A stretch of DNA of 64,000 nucleotides, taken from assembly GCA_949289635.1 (NCBI GenBank), contig CASEOS010000006.1:30978-94977 (forward strand), read 5' to 3'. Positions 40,501-50,291 of this stretch are shown piece by piece; within the stretch, counting starts at the first letter, position 1, and each line of letters opens with the position of its first letter. The notes beneath the pieces are model-generated. The model was not told the DNA's origin. It made no database searches and saw only the letters and a program-made list of their open reading frames with translations. Both the position numbers and the translations under genes were made by a program. This stretch comes from an uncultured Eubacteriales bacterium. Lineage in GTDB: Bacteria; Bacillota; Clostridia; TANB77; CAG-508.

Positions 40501-42513
40501 TTCAGAAATTATACCCATATCTTCACCATTTGCATATGCATTTGCCTTTTCGTTCGTATATGTTACATTGATAGATTCTGGTTTTGCAATAGATGTTTTG
40601 TTAACATGAATTGTTGCATTGATAATTATGTTTGCACCTTCTACAGATTGTGCTTTATAAGTAGTTTGTTCTCCTTGCATTTGGATTGTAATATATCTTC
40701 CATCAACTGTATAATCTGCAATGGTTAATTCTTCTTCATATAATATGTCAATACTATTAACTTGCATATTTTCTACTTGTTCTGGTAATTCTATTGTAAA
40801 AGTTGGATTTTTATATAAATCTTTTGATTCTTCATCTGTTTTTAGAATCAATTTCATTTCCATGTCATTCTCTACAATAGTTGATAATGTATTTCTGCTA
40901 ATTTCTAATTTTGCTTCTGTTGTGGTTTCATTAAGTGTTATAGCCATTTCTGTTTCAGCTTCTATACCTGTTGTATATGTTTCTCCTTTTATCTCTAATT
41001 CTTCTTTATCATAATGATTATATCCATATACGACTTTAGTTGCTATGCTATTTGCTGTTTTTACGGTATTGGTCTCTGATGCTCCTATTGTTTTTGTATG
41101 GGTAAAGATTAAACTTCCTTCTGCTATTGGGCTAGATGTTTTAATTTCTATTCCTTTAGGTTCTTTTTCTGTATAATCAATCACTATATTTCCATCAGCA
41201 TCTACTTCTGTATCGCTTGCTATTGTTGCTAATAATTCGTGATTTTCATTATAAATTTCAATTCTTCCATCTTTACCAAATACTGTATCAAAATCTTTCT
41301 TAGAAAGTACTGTTCTGTTATAATAGATAGGACTATTTGCTTCTCCATCATCTAATATATATCTACTTGCTTGTTCCTCTATTGATATATATTCTTCTAC
41401 ATTTGCTAAGTTTACATCTAATACAGTTTGACTTGTGTATTGTTTTTCTATTCCAGAATATAGTTTTCCTTTATACATACTTTCTTCTGAATTTTTAGTT
41501 GTTACTTTTATTGTAGAATCTATTTCTTCATTAGATAATGTGACTGTTCCCGCATTTGATGTTAATACTTTATCATTTTGTAAAGTAATACGTTCTTCTG
41601 AAGTAATGCTGATATCTTTTAAATCTACATCTGCATCATAGATATATGTTAATATAGCATTTTCTTCTCCTTGTTTTTTCCACAAAATATCATTATTTTG
41701 TGTTTCTTCATTTTTTAATGTAATTTCTACATATCCATTCTCATATTTATAATCAAATGCTGACATTGTGTTTAGATGAATGTCTTTTATAACTTCTGGT
41801 GATATACCATTCATTTCTGGTACATTTACTTTTGCATAAATTTCTTTCATTGGATAATTATTTTCATTTAATCCCATATGTAGAGATAATTGTATAACCC
41901 TTTTCTCTTCACCAGATATTTTTATTAACTTATTGGTAATAACTTCTATTTCATTTTTCACATTGTCATTTGAATTTGCTTCTACCAATTGCATGCTAAC
42001 TGTTCTTGTAGCATTAATATCTATATCTTTTTCTCTATTGTCTCTATAAATACCTGTTAATATGAATTCACTTTCACAATTTAACATATTGATATTCATA
42101 ACTTCATCATCAATTGGTTTTACTTTTACTTCTATTTCTGCATTTGTACCTACATCCAATTGATTCAAATAAATTGTATTTCCTGAAATCTTACTTATAA
42201 ATTCACTTTCAGAACTTACAATATTAAAATTTGCATTTTGTAGTTCTACTTGTCCTACAAAAAATCCTTCTGTTTTAACATTAACAGCCAAATACAAAGA
42301 AGCTTCTTGCATATCTGCTGTTCTTTCTAAAGTTGTTATTTTTTGCCCGTTACTATCTTTGAAATAGGCATCAAATTCGATATTTTCATGGTTCGTGCTA
42401 ATTGTATCTGCTGCATAACTAATTAGACTTGACCCCAAAAATACGAAATTGGTCATTGTTAATGTCATGATTAGTAAAATGATGATACTCATTTTCAAAA
42501 CTTTATTTTTCAT
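37582..42513 (-). CDS. Large surface protein with DUF11-like repeats and one SdrD domain
   Basis: 1643 residues with a GGGAGG site and a signal peptide (about 1-35, ISYAA). Most of the ectodomain is beta-rich, with several segments of the DUF11/isopeptide kind (for example VQVSNVGSEDVSNITVKGMIPDG and IHVRNNSTSQTSGLVI) and an SdrD-B domain starting MISGLAWFDENANGKKD (about 1305). The C-terminus ends SIRTGG, a membrane helix and KRKNAKEEN. There is no clear LPXTG, so it is probably membrane-anchored. Homologous in order and motifs to residues 1 to about 1400 of the fused protein. First gene of the two-gene unit, with a strong promoter at 42593-42621. Confidence 0.83.
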   Translation of the reverse strand: MKNKVLKMSIIILLIMTLTMTNFVFLGSSLISYAADTISTNHENIEFDAYFKDSNGQKITTLERTADMQEASLYLAVNVKTEGFFVGQVELQNANFNIVSSESEFISKISGNTIYLNQLDVGTNAEIEVKVKPIDDEVMNINMLNCESEFILTGIYRDNREKDIDINATRTVSMQLVEANSNDNVKNEIEVITNKLIKISGEEKRVIQLSLHMGLNENNYPMKEIYAKVNVPEMNGISPEVIKDIHLNTMSAFDYKYENGYVEITLKNEETQNNDILWKKQGEENAILTYIYDADVDLKDISITSEERITLQNDKVLTSNAGTVTLSNEEIDSTIKVTTKNSEESMYKGKLYSGIEKQYTSQTVLDVNLANVEEYISIEEQASRYILDDGEANSPIYYNRTVLSKKDFDTVFGKDGRIEIYNENHELLATIASDTEVDADGNIVIDYTEKEPKGIEIKTSSPIAEGSLIFTHTKTIGASETNTVKTANSIATKVVYGYNHYDKEELEIKGETYTTGIEAETEMAITLNETTTEAKLEISRNTLSTIVENDMEMKLILKTDEESKDLYKNPTFTIELPEQVENMQVNSIDILYEEELTIADYTVDGRYITIQMQGEQTTYKAQSVEGANIIINATIHVNKTSIAKPESINVTYTNEKANAYANGEDMGIISEPIEVVAPKDVTVINRIDALGVETIGEEKTTSVSLPRGTDATQMEVSFEIINNNEENVNDVSMLGTFPTKTEKNNIDIAVVDGVNVENGTVYYTENENATDDLENAENGWTETITNPTNVKKYLIVMDDIDSRTTVEGSYMIEIPENLEYNQIATEGYTVNYTKGQARNENTVTATEISMETGVGPKIETNLTATVSGEELTNTSTVKNGEVIKYRVQVSNVGSEDVSNITVKGMIPDGTILVEPVDNYEYTGASYYKGIETDTFETTIESLKVGDITYIEYEVMLSSSLANGTSIANTMEINYLDVMQETNEVKVLSESGNLRTMVKRVTDRKVDLYEAGTVEYFAIIKNTSSETLDNVKVKTNKSENLEVSRLTLITGMSEDQISNDDIYIISSQETPEIKTETDATINENTQSEIIEYSDEINIGTLEPGEVKVLSYNMVINEMPDNTVDTIHFSVTASDGQKDYKSNLWEDKINSFDLDMTMEANTESQYVKSGDSITYTIHVRNNSTSQTSGLVIRDEIPSQLNVNRVTKDGEEVEFTTNNIEIQSEIPANGEATIVIETVVNYSEARVEAETITNKAVASIYGEEIATTSNLNHIIEADIIDDTNGSNDNEDDKNPTDDEQNGNIANGEQMISGLAWFDENANGKKDNKEKTLENITVRLLNVNTNQLVKDAKGDIIEATTNENGMYVLDHIAKGQYIAIFEYDTNQYALTTYKAEGINETENSDVRLNELSIGGERREVASTDILRIDAENVADINIGLIELQDFDLKLDKYVSRILIQNSAGTSTREYNNATTAKVELDAKQMKGSNIIIEYNIVVTNVGEVAGYARNIVDYVPNELEFSSELNKDWYERGNALYTTALGNDIINPGESRTVTLTLTKTMGEDNLVTRNNAEIYEAYNNLGLEDSNSTPANKVSGENDMGYADVIVSIRTGGVIYMTIGVIITIIVLAGIVTGIIVKRKNAKEEN

Positions 42514-42592
42514 ATTGGTACCTCCCTGAAATTAATTTTTGTTTTTACTCACACTTTCAGCATTTTAATTTTTATAATTATACCTATTATTT

Positions 42593-42621
42593 ATTATACC
42601 TTGTTTTTGTTGATTTTTCAA
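42593..42621 (-). promoter_or_regulatory. Sigma-A type promoter of the two-gene surface-protein unit
   Basis: On the minus strand TTGAAA (42621-42616), a 17-base spacer and TATAAT (42598-42593). It leaves a leader of about 75 nt before the start at 42513. Confidence 0.8.
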
Positions 42622-42797
42622 CTTTTTTAGCATATTTTTTTGCTTTTTTTAACATTTTATGTAATTTTGGTATGCAAGCTTTTAATTATGTATACTTATA
42701 ACCGAAATATTACAAATTTGTTACATTTTTCTTTATTTGTCATATTATATTACATAGAATTTTACATTTTGAATATATATTGTATGAGGTGATTATT

Positions 42798-43259
42798 TTG
42801 GATAATTTTAATATGGATAAACAAACAATGGATAAATTAAATTCTATGCTAAATAATGGGAATATAAAGGATTTGCTATCTCAAATCCCCCCTGATACTC
42901 TAAAAAATTTTTCTTCTATAATGAATGGAAACACAGTTTCTAATGAAACAAATCATACTACTGATAAAACACATCAAAGTTCTGAATCCCTTCATTCCGA
43001 TAATCATTCAACTGATCGTGTAGATGTCTCTCATTTTGATTTTAGTAAAACAGATGTCAATACAATGATGAAAATAAAATCTGTAATGGAAAAAATGAAC
43101 CATTCTTCTGATCCTAGATCAAATTTATTGCATTCTTTAAAACCTTACTTAAGAGATGAAAAAAAGGGTAAATTAGACCAATATGCTAATTTACTAAACA
43201 TAGCAACTTTAATGGAATTATTTAACCAAAATAATAACAAGGAGAATTCTAGTGATTAA
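42798..43259 (+). CDS. Small conserved Clostridia protein of unknown function
   Basis: 153 residues from a TTG at 42798, which has GAGGTG six bases upstream; an earlier in-frame TTG at 42780 would put the ribosome site inside the gene. The protein is hydrophilic: an N-terminal MDKLNSMLNNG part, a His/Ser/Asp-rich low-complexity middle (about 45-85), and a conserved-looking end with DPRSNLLHSLKPYLRDEKKGKLDQYANLLNIATLMELF. I recall this last block from small unnamed Clostridia proteins but know no function. It overlaps the next gene by 8 bases, so the two are translationally coupled. Confidence 0.75.
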   Translation: MDNFNMDKQTMDKLNSMLNNGNIKDLLSQIPPDTLKNFSSIMNGNTVSNETNHTTDKTHQSSESLHSDNHSTDRVDVSHFDFSKTDVNTMMKIKSVMEKMNHSSDPRSNLLHSLKPYLRDEKKGKLDQYANLLNIATLMELFNQNNNKENSSD

Positions 43260-43650
43260 CCATTTTCCTTTTTTTAGACCTCCTTTTTACTCTTATTCTC
43301 GTAATTATCCAAAAATGCACTATCCTGGCACAAAGCCTACCCTAACAAATATACAGTCATTATCAAATCATAATACAGATATGTTTACGGAAATAAGGGA
43401 AAATGGAGAACCAAACTATAAAAAGTCAAAAAATATGCATGAAAAAAAATCATCTAAGTATTATCATCTTGGTCCTTTTCTCATTAATACTAATGGATTT
43501 TCTAATAAGGAAGAACCCTTATTAGAAATTTCTGGACAAAAATTATACTTAGATGATTTAATTATCTTATCTTTATTATTTTTTCTTTATAAAGAAAATG
43601 TAAAAGATGATGTGTTATTCATGCTTCTAATTCTATTATTGGTTAGTTAA
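43252..43650 (+). CDS. Small protein with hydrophobic C-terminus, partner of the preceding gene
   Basis: 132 residues from a GTG with AAGGAG seven bases upstream, overlapping the preceding gene by 8 bases. The N-terminus is rich in Pro, Tyr and aromatics (FPFFRPPFYSYS), the middle is charged, and the last ~35 residues are hydrophobic with acidic interruptions (LDDLIILSLLFFLYKENVKDDVLF), like a membrane-associated helical pair. No family recognised. In a spore former such Pro/Tyr-rich small proteins sometimes belong to the spore surface, but this is only a guess. Convergent with minC. Confidence 0.7.
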   Translation: MINHFPFFRPPFYSYSRNYPKMHYPGTKPTLTNIQSLSNHNTDMFTEIRENGEPNYKKSKNMHEKKSSKYYHLGPFLINTNGFSNKEEPLLEISGQKLYLDDLIILSLLFFLYKENVKDDVLFMLLILLLVS

Positions 43651-43680
43651 AGATAGTATGTTTCTTTTGTATAGAATTTT

Positions 43681-44292
43681 CTATTCTATAACAATTTCAT
43701 CATCTATGATACTAACATATGCTTGTTTATGTAATGGCTCCTCATCTCTATCAATCTCTTTGATGACATTAGCGATTCGAATTTGTACTGTATCTAGGAT
43801 ACCTGCAGAAATAATAGCTTGCTTATTTCCCTTTGCTCCCGCATGTGCTAAACCTCTTAATGCTCCTAGCACAACAATATTGTCAGAAGCCATCACTTCT
43901 GCACCAGAATTGACATCTCCTAAAATAACCAAGCTTCCTTCTGCTTCCATTTTTTGGCCTGAACGTAAAGAACCTCTATGGAATTTAGTTTCAGAAATAG
44001 CAATTTCTTTATTAAATGTTCTAGTAATACTAGAAAGTCCTAAAGATTTTGGCATATCGAAATCTATTTCAACATCAATATTATGTTTAATTAAGTCTTG
44101 TATTTCATCTATTTCTTTATTTTTTAAGATTTTTCCTGTAACAGTAATTGGTGTTTTCTCGTTTTTATACATTTTTTTTAACTCAGGAAGTTTCTTTTTT
44201 AAACTTTCTATAATTTCTTTTTGTTCTGCCTCATCACTAATTTTAATTAAAATCTCATTTTTTCTTAAGTTAATACTTACACAATTTCTCAT
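43681..44292 (-). CDS. minC: Septum site-determining protein MinC
   Basis: 203 residues with an AAGGAAGG site. The N-terminal region fits the FtsZ-inhibiting domain, and the C-terminal beta-helix has the characteristic RSGQKMEAEGSLVILGDVN and GAEVMASDNIVVLGALRGLAHAGA turns. MinC blocks FtsZ ring formation away from midcell when recruited by MinD. It is the last gene of the shape operon; minD and minE, which usually follow in Clostridia, are absent here because a convergent gene ends 31 bp away. An antisense ORF of 217 codons over the same region is a shadow. Confidence 0.95.
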   Translation of the reverse strand: MRNCVSINLRKNEILIKISDEAEQKEIIESLKKKLPELKKMYKNEKTPITVTGKILKNKEIDEIQDLIKHNIDVEIDFDMPKSLGLSSITRTFNKEIAISETKFHRGSLRSGQKMEAEGSLVILGDVNSGAEVMASDNIVVLGALRGLAHAGAKGNKQAIISAGILDTVQIRIANVIKEIDRDEEPLHKQAYVSIIDDEIVIE

Positions 44293-44324
44293 TTTTACAT
44301 CCTTCCTTTAATTACTTTTTCAAC

Positions 44325-46457
44325 TTATCTTAGAGATTGATTGTAGCTCACCGCACGCATATCCTCTTGCACTTCTTGTGTATTCATTCCAAAATATTCT
44401 TGCATAATTTGAACTACCGCCTCTGCTGTATAATTACCATGTCCACCATTTTCTACCATAACCACTACTGCAATTTCCGGATCATCATATGGTGCAAAGC
44501 CTGCAAACCATGCATTAACAATTGGCTGTCCATTAGCATCAAAAGATTCCGCAGATCCTGTTTTTCCACCTACTGCAACACCAAAATCTTGGAATCTAGA
44601 ATATGCTGTTCCTGTTTCATCTGTTGTAACAGAACGCATTCCTTGTAATACAGCATTCATCGTTTCTTGACTAATGGTTATTTCTTCACTTTCTTCCTTA
44701 TTTAATCCTAATTTTTGATTTGTAAAATTGTTGATTTCTTCTCTTGAAGCCTCTGTTCCATCTGGTTTAATAATACTCTTTATGATAGTAACATCTATAT
44801 CATTTCCACCATTTGCTAACATACTAATATATTTTGCCATTTGTAATGGGCTAAAGTTATTTAATCCTTGTCCAATAGAAGCATTAATTGTCTGTCCTTT
44901 TGTCCATGTGACATTTACTGTTTCTGCATATTCTGGTGTTGCCATGGCTCCAGTTGCTTCACTTGGTAATTCTACTCCTGTTTTTTGTCCTAGACCAAAA
45001 TATCTAGCATATTTGGCAAGTGTTTCAATTCCCATTCTATCTCCTGTTTCATAAAAGAAATAGTTACATGATCTTTCAATTGCCTGGGATACATTTAAAT
45101 ATCCATGTCCTACATGATAATCTGTATAATACCAACATGGCCATTCTTCTCCATATTTTCGATACATTCCTACATCATTAATTTTTTCTGTTCTTGTAAT
45201 AGCACCTGATTCTAGTCCTGCAATTGCTGTTACCATTTTAAATATAGAACCTGGTTCATAAGTATTTTGTACTGCTTTATTCATTAATGGTTTTGCAAAG
45301 TCTGTATTATATTGATTCCATTTTTCTGTGCTAATACCTCCTACAAAATCTGCCGGATCATAATTTGGATAACTTGCCATTGCTAAAATCTCACCTGTTT
45401 TCACATTCATAACCACACAAGCACCAGCATTTGTATGATAAGCCTTTCCAAATCCTCCTGAATTAATCTTTTGGATATTTGCTTCCAATGCTTGCTCTGT
45501 AACTTGTTGTAAATTTGAATCTATTGTTAAAACAATATTACTTCCCGCAATAGCTTCTTCTGATGTATATTCAGATGTTATAGTTCCATCAACTGCCATA
45601 TCAATTTGTTTTGTTCCATCTTGTCCTTTTAGATATTCTTCAAAAACAGATTCTATTCCTGTTTTTCCTATAATATCATTTTGATCATAATTCTCTTTTC
45701 TTGTTGCATATTCTTCTGCACTAATGGTTGAGGCATATCCTAAGATATGTGATGCCAATGTTCCTGAAGTATATTCCCTTACAGGTTTTGTTACAATATT
45801 AATCCCTGGAAATTTTTCACTACTTTCTGAAAATTCTGCTACTGCTTCTCTTGGAATATCCTCTGCAATTGTCAACGCTCTCGTACTACTATATCCTGTT
45901 GTTGTGATTTCATATCGAATAGCTATAATTTTTCTAATTTCTGTTATATCTGTATTTTGAATTTCATAGCGATCTTTAAAATCATAAAAAGCCTCTTCTG
46001 CAGACGCATTTTCATCTAATTCATAGCTTTCTTTCCAATCTGCTAAAGTTTCATCACTAATGGTAAATTGGAAAGGATCTATAGATATCGGGAAAGAATC
46101 TGCATATTCTACTTGATATTTTTCTAATAAATTTACAATATTTAGAATAGATGTATTTAATTCATTATCATCAATTTTGGTTTTATATAATTCCACACTA
46201 AATTGGGTAGAATTGGTAACCAATGCTGTTCCTGTTCTATCTAAAATTTCTCCTCTAGCAGCCTCCAATGTCGTTTCTCTGGTAAGTCTTGTATTAGATT
46301 CTTCTCTATATTCTGCTCCATGTACAATCTGTAAATTAAACAATTGAATAATTAAAATAATACCAATCATATATGTAAGTACAGTTAAAATATTAAATCT
46401 TAAAGTTAAATTACTTCTTGCCTTTTTCTTTGTTCTTTTAAAGTTTAACCCCTTCAA
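44325..46457 (-). CDS. mrdA: Penicillin-binding protein 2 / MrdA-type transpeptidase
   Basis: 710 residues from the TTG at 46457, preceded by GAGGTG at a 5-base distance; an upstream in-frame TTG (46490) lacks a ribosome site. A membrane anchor at about 25-45 follows a basic start. The PBP dimerisation domain starts AARGEILDRTGTALV. The transpeptidase has the SXXK serine in GSIFKMVTAI, SCN in ERSCNYFFYE and KTG in VGGKTGSAES. PBP2 works with RodA and MreBCD in side-wall elongation, which fits its place directly after mreD. Confidence 0.93.
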   Translation of the reverse strand: MKGLNFKRTKKKARSNLTLRFNILTVLTYMIGIILIIQLFNLQIVHGAEYREESNTRLTRETTLEAARGEILDRTGTALVTNSTQFSVELYKTKIDDNELNTSILNIVNLLEKYQVEYADSFPISIDPFQFTISDETLADWKESYELDENASAEEAFYDFKDRYEIQNTDITEIRKIIAIRYEITTTGYSSTRALTIAEDIPREAVAEFSESSEKFPGINIVTKPVREYTSGTLASHILGYASTISAEEYATRKENYDQNDIIGKTGIESVFEEYLKGQDGTKQIDMAVDGTITSEYTSEEAIAGSNIVLTIDSNLQQVTEQALEANIQKINSGGFGKAYHTNAGACVVMNVKTGEILAMASYPNYDPADFVGGISTEKWNQYNTDFAKPLMNKAVQNTYEPGSIFKMVTAIAGLESGAITRTEKINDVGMYRKYGEEWPCWYYTDYHVGHGYLNVSQAIERSCNYFFYETGDRMGIETLAKYARYFGLGQKTGVELPSEATGAMATPEYAETVNVTWTKGQTINASIGQGLNNFSPLQMAKYISMLANGGNDIDVTIIKSIIKPDGTEASREEINNFTNQKLGLNKEESEEITISQETMNAVLQGMRSVTTDETGTAYSRFQDFGVAVGGKTGSAESFDANGQPIVNAWFAGFAPYDDPEIAVVVMVENGGHGNYTAEAVVQIMQEYFGMNTQEVQEDMRAVSYNQSLR

Positions 46458-46585
46458 TGCCTCACCTCTTTCTCTCTTTGCTTTTAACAAGGTGTTTTTA
46501 AATATTTTTTACCTTACTCTTTATATATTGAATTAAGAGTTATTCTATATAATGTTAATATATAATCATCAAAATGAAATGCAAT

Positions 46586-47119
46586 TTAGAAATACCTTGT
46601 CAAAATTTTATTTCCCTTATATTCATTCTCAATTGCATATCCACATTTTTGAATTAATGGATATAAAATAATCACAATAATTAAATTATATATAATTTCA
46701 ATCGCTAATATTTTTATAAAATTCATCATTTCTATATTTGTAGAAAATACAATATAATTTAATATATACACAATTACTTCATATATCAATGTAGCTCCTA
46801 ATACCATAAACATAATGGTTGCTCTACTATCTTTTGAAAAATTTTTGTCAAATGTAGCAGCTAAAAATCCAATAATACCTAATCCTACTGCATTTATCCC
46901 AATCTGTGTACCAATGACTAAATCTAATATTCCACCAATGGTTACCCCATATATAACACCAGTAATTCTATTAGAAAACAATCCTATAAATAAAACATAT
47001 ATGACAAATAAACTAGGCATAACACTAGAGATTGTAAACCAATTAAAAAAATTTGCTTGTAAAAAATAAATGACAAATGCTGTTAATATAATAAATATAT
47101 TTATAATAAATTTTTTCAA
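46586..47119 (-). CDS. mreD: Rod shape-determining protein MreD
   Basis: 177 residues with five to six membrane segments and the MreD-like block VIYGVTIGGILDLVIGTQIGINAVGLGI. The ORF can be opened at GTG 47128, but that codon is part of the ribosome site GAGGTG. The TTG at 47119, six bases later, is the better start. It begins 14 bases after the mreC stop. MreD is the membrane partner of MreC in the elongation complex. Confidence 0.9.
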   Translation of the reverse strand: MKKFIINIFIILTAFVIYFLQANFFNWFTISSVMPSLFVIYVLFIGLFSNRITGVIYGVTIGGILDLVIGTQIGINAVGLGIIGFLAATFDKNFSKDSRATIMFMVLGATLIYEVIVYILNYIVFSTNIEMMNFIKILAIEIIYNLIIVIILYPLIQKCGYAIENEYKGNKILTRYF

Positions 47120-47132
47120 AGATTTCACCTCT

Positions 47133-47948
47133 CTATTGATTTGTTATGACTAATACCGTATCTAATTTATCAAAATCTACTGCTGTTTTTACAATTGCAT
47201 ATCTGTCTGTTGCATTTTGTGTATTCATTACTTTTTCGATTGTTCCTACATGAATTCCTTTTGGATAAATCCCCCCTAATCCAGAAGTTTCTACACTATC
47301 TCCTTGTATAATTCCATCATCATCTGGTATATACATAGCTCTTAGAGCTGACTCTTCCTCTAATGTTCCTTTACACACAATACTTTCATCTGTTGTGCTT
47401 AATAAACAGCTAACAGAACTTGAAGTATCCACAATCGTTCTTACCTTTGCCGTATCACTTGTTACAGAAATCACATGTCCTACTAATCCTTGGTCAGCAA
47501 TGACTGTCATATTTTCTTTTATGCCATCATTACTTCCTACATTAATGACAATTGTTTTTGAGTAGTTACTAATATCTTTATTAATGATATATGCTGGAAC
47601 TGTACTATATTCACCATATTTTTCTGTTAATCCTAAATATTCTTTTAAAGTTTCATTTTCAGACTTGATACTCTCTAATTCTCTCAGTGACTGCTCTAAC
47701 TCACTATTTTTTTGACTCAATTCTTTATTTTCTTGCTTTAAATTATTGATATCTGTAAAAAATGTACTATTACCACTAATTCCATTTTTTAAATATGTTA
47801 ATCCATTTTGTATTGGCATAACCAATTTACTTGCTACATTTTCAAGAAATGAAGTTTCTCTATCTGCATTAGAAAATATAACAATCAATATTAAAATAAT
47901 AATGGTTATAGCAATTCCTGCTATCTCTGCCTTTCTATTTTTATACAT
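47133..47948 (-). CDS. mreC: Rod shape-determining protein MreC
   Basis: 271 residues: a membrane anchor (about 9-28), a coiled coil (about 68-105), and the beta-domain with IVINVGSNDGIKENMTVIADQGLVGHV and a C-terminal GLGGIYPKGIHVGTIEKV. MreC is a periplasmic-side scaffold linking MreB, MreD and PBP2. TAGGAG precedes the ATG; 17 bases after the mreB stop. Confidence 0.95.
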   Translation of the reverse strand: MYKNRKAEIAGIAITIIILILIVIFSNADRETSFLENVASKLVMPIQNGLTYLKNGISGNSTFFTDINNLKQENKELSQKNSELEQSLRELESIKSENETLKEYLGLTEKYGEYSTVPAYIINKDISNYSKTIVINVGSNDGIKENMTVIADQGLVGHVISVTSDTAKVRTIVDTSSSVSCLLSTTDESIVCKGTLEEESALRAMYIPDDDGIIQGDSVETSGLGGIYPKGIHVGTIEKVMNTQNATDRYAIVKTAVDFDKLDTVLVITNQ

Positions 47949-47965
47949 TTTCTACTCCTATAAAT

Positions 47966-49022
<1,057 letters not shown>

Positions 49023-49730
49023 TCATATTTCTCCATCTTTTGTTAATATTTTTGAAATAATACTTGTAAAGTTTCCATTACCTATCACAATATGGTCTAA
49101 TAGTTCTATATCAAATAATTGTGCTACTTCAAAAAGTTTCTCTGTTATTTGTATGTCTGCCTTGCTTGGTGTAGAATCACCACTAGGATGATTATGAATT
49201 AAAATCATTTTAGGTGCTTGCATTTTAATCGGCTCTACTAAAATTTCTCTCATGGACATATTGACTGAATTAATTCCACCCTGAGCTATTTTTTTGATTT
49301 TTATAATTTCATTTTTATTGTTTAAAATAACCAATTTTACATGCTCTTGTTTTTCTAATCGCATTTCTTCCATCAGTAATCTTGCGATATCTTCTGGTTT
49401 TTTAATTTTTATTTTCTGATAATTGGATGGTGTTGACATTCTTTTTGCTAGTTCAGCTACTGCTTTTAATTGAATTGCTTTTACTTTTCCAATCCCCTTT
49501 AGTTGCATCAGTTCCTCTATTGTCATTTCTTTTAAAAAATCCAAGTTATTCTTTATATTTGCATTTATACTCAATAATCTTTGTGCAATGGTTACTGAGG
49601 ACTCCTCTTTAGTTCCTGTTTTGATAATAATAGCTAATAATTCTGCATTTGACAATGCACTTTCTCCATATAGTTCCATTTTTTCATAAGGTCTCTCTGT
49701 TTCTGGCAATTGTTTAATTTTGATAGACAA
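49023..49730 (-). CDS. radC: RadC-type JAB domain protein
   Basis: 235 residues from a TTG with AAGGA eight bases upstream. The N-terminus has a helix-hairpin-helix-like region (LMQLKGIGKVKAIQLKAVAELAKR), and the C-terminus a JAB/MPN metal site IHNHPSGDSTPSKADIQIT with the later Asp in ELLDHIVIG. The old link to DNA repair is not well supported; function is unknown. It lies 24 bp before mreB, a placement conserved in many Bacillota. Confidence 0.94.
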   Translation of the reverse strand: MSIKIKQLPETERPYEKMELYGESALSNAELLAIIIKTGTKEESSVTIAQRLLSINANIKNNLDFLKEMTIEELMQLKGIGKVKAIQLKAVAELAKRMSTPSNYQKIKIKKPEDIARLLMEEMRLEKQEHVKLVILNNKNEIIKIKKIAQGGINSVNMSMREILVEPIKMQAPKMILIHNHPSGDSTPSKADIQITEKLFEVAQLFDIELLDHIVIGNGNFTSIISKILTKDGEI

Positions 49731-49775
49731 AATATCATTCCTTTCCTCACTTCATATTTTGCCCCATATCTATTT

Positions 49776-49806
49776 ATGTCCATTTGGACCAGGTCCAAGT
49801 GGACAT
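49776..49806. repeat. Short palindrome, GGACC family, at the stop of the DUF4321 gene
   Basis: ATGTCCATTTGGACC-A-GGTCCAAGTGGACAT: 15-base arms with one mismatch around a single base. The last base is the first base of the DUF4321 stop codon triplet (49806-49808). Similar to the 52221 palindrome. Confidence 0.85.
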
Positions 49807-50063
49807 TATATTTTTTTATATATCAATATGGCTAATAACATGCCTATGATACTGGCTACACTAATCCTAAACATTAATGCAAATGTAATTGTAACAACAC
49901 TTAAGTCTAATACGATTGGATCTTGTAACCCAAATGTTTGGCTATATGAAAGCCACCATAACCAATCCACATTAGCTGCAAGTTGTCCTAATAATCCTCC
50001 TACTACTAAACCTGATAAAATAAACACTAATAATATCCATATATTTTTCTCTTTTGTTGCCAT
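49806..50063 (-). CDS. DUF4321 small membrane protein
   Basis: 85 residues with GTGGAGG before the ATG. Two or three membrane segments; the C-terminal DLSVVTITFALMFRISVASIIGMLLAI matches the DUF4321 pattern. Members often sit next to maf/radC/mreB in Clostridia, as here, which suggests a link to the elongation or division machinery, but no function is known. Separated from radC by a palindromic repeat. Confidence 0.85.
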   Translation of the reverse strand: MATKEKNIWILLVFILSGLVVGGLLGQLAANVDWLWWLSYSQTFGLQDPIVLDLSVVTITFALMFRISVASIIGMLLAILIYKKI

Positions 50064-50291
50064 TTTTATACCTCCACATTAGCCTTTACTTCTTACGGCT
50101 ATTTATTTTTTCACATATTGGTATTATATATTGATTTAGCATTTTTTTCAAGTAAAAACCTTTACTTTTTTTATATTTGTATGGTATATTGTTTAATATT
50201 TAAAATTTTATTACCAAAAATTATCTATTTAAATATAATAATAATAGTAGTATAATATACTTAATAGGTTTTAAGGAGGCTTTTATTATAT

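Noticed and set aside
43658..44311. Plus-strand ORF of 217 codons opposite minC
   Set aside because: It is the antisense shadow of minC; its sequence is low-complexity Ser/Ile/Leu with no domain, and minC has a clear family match and ribosome site.
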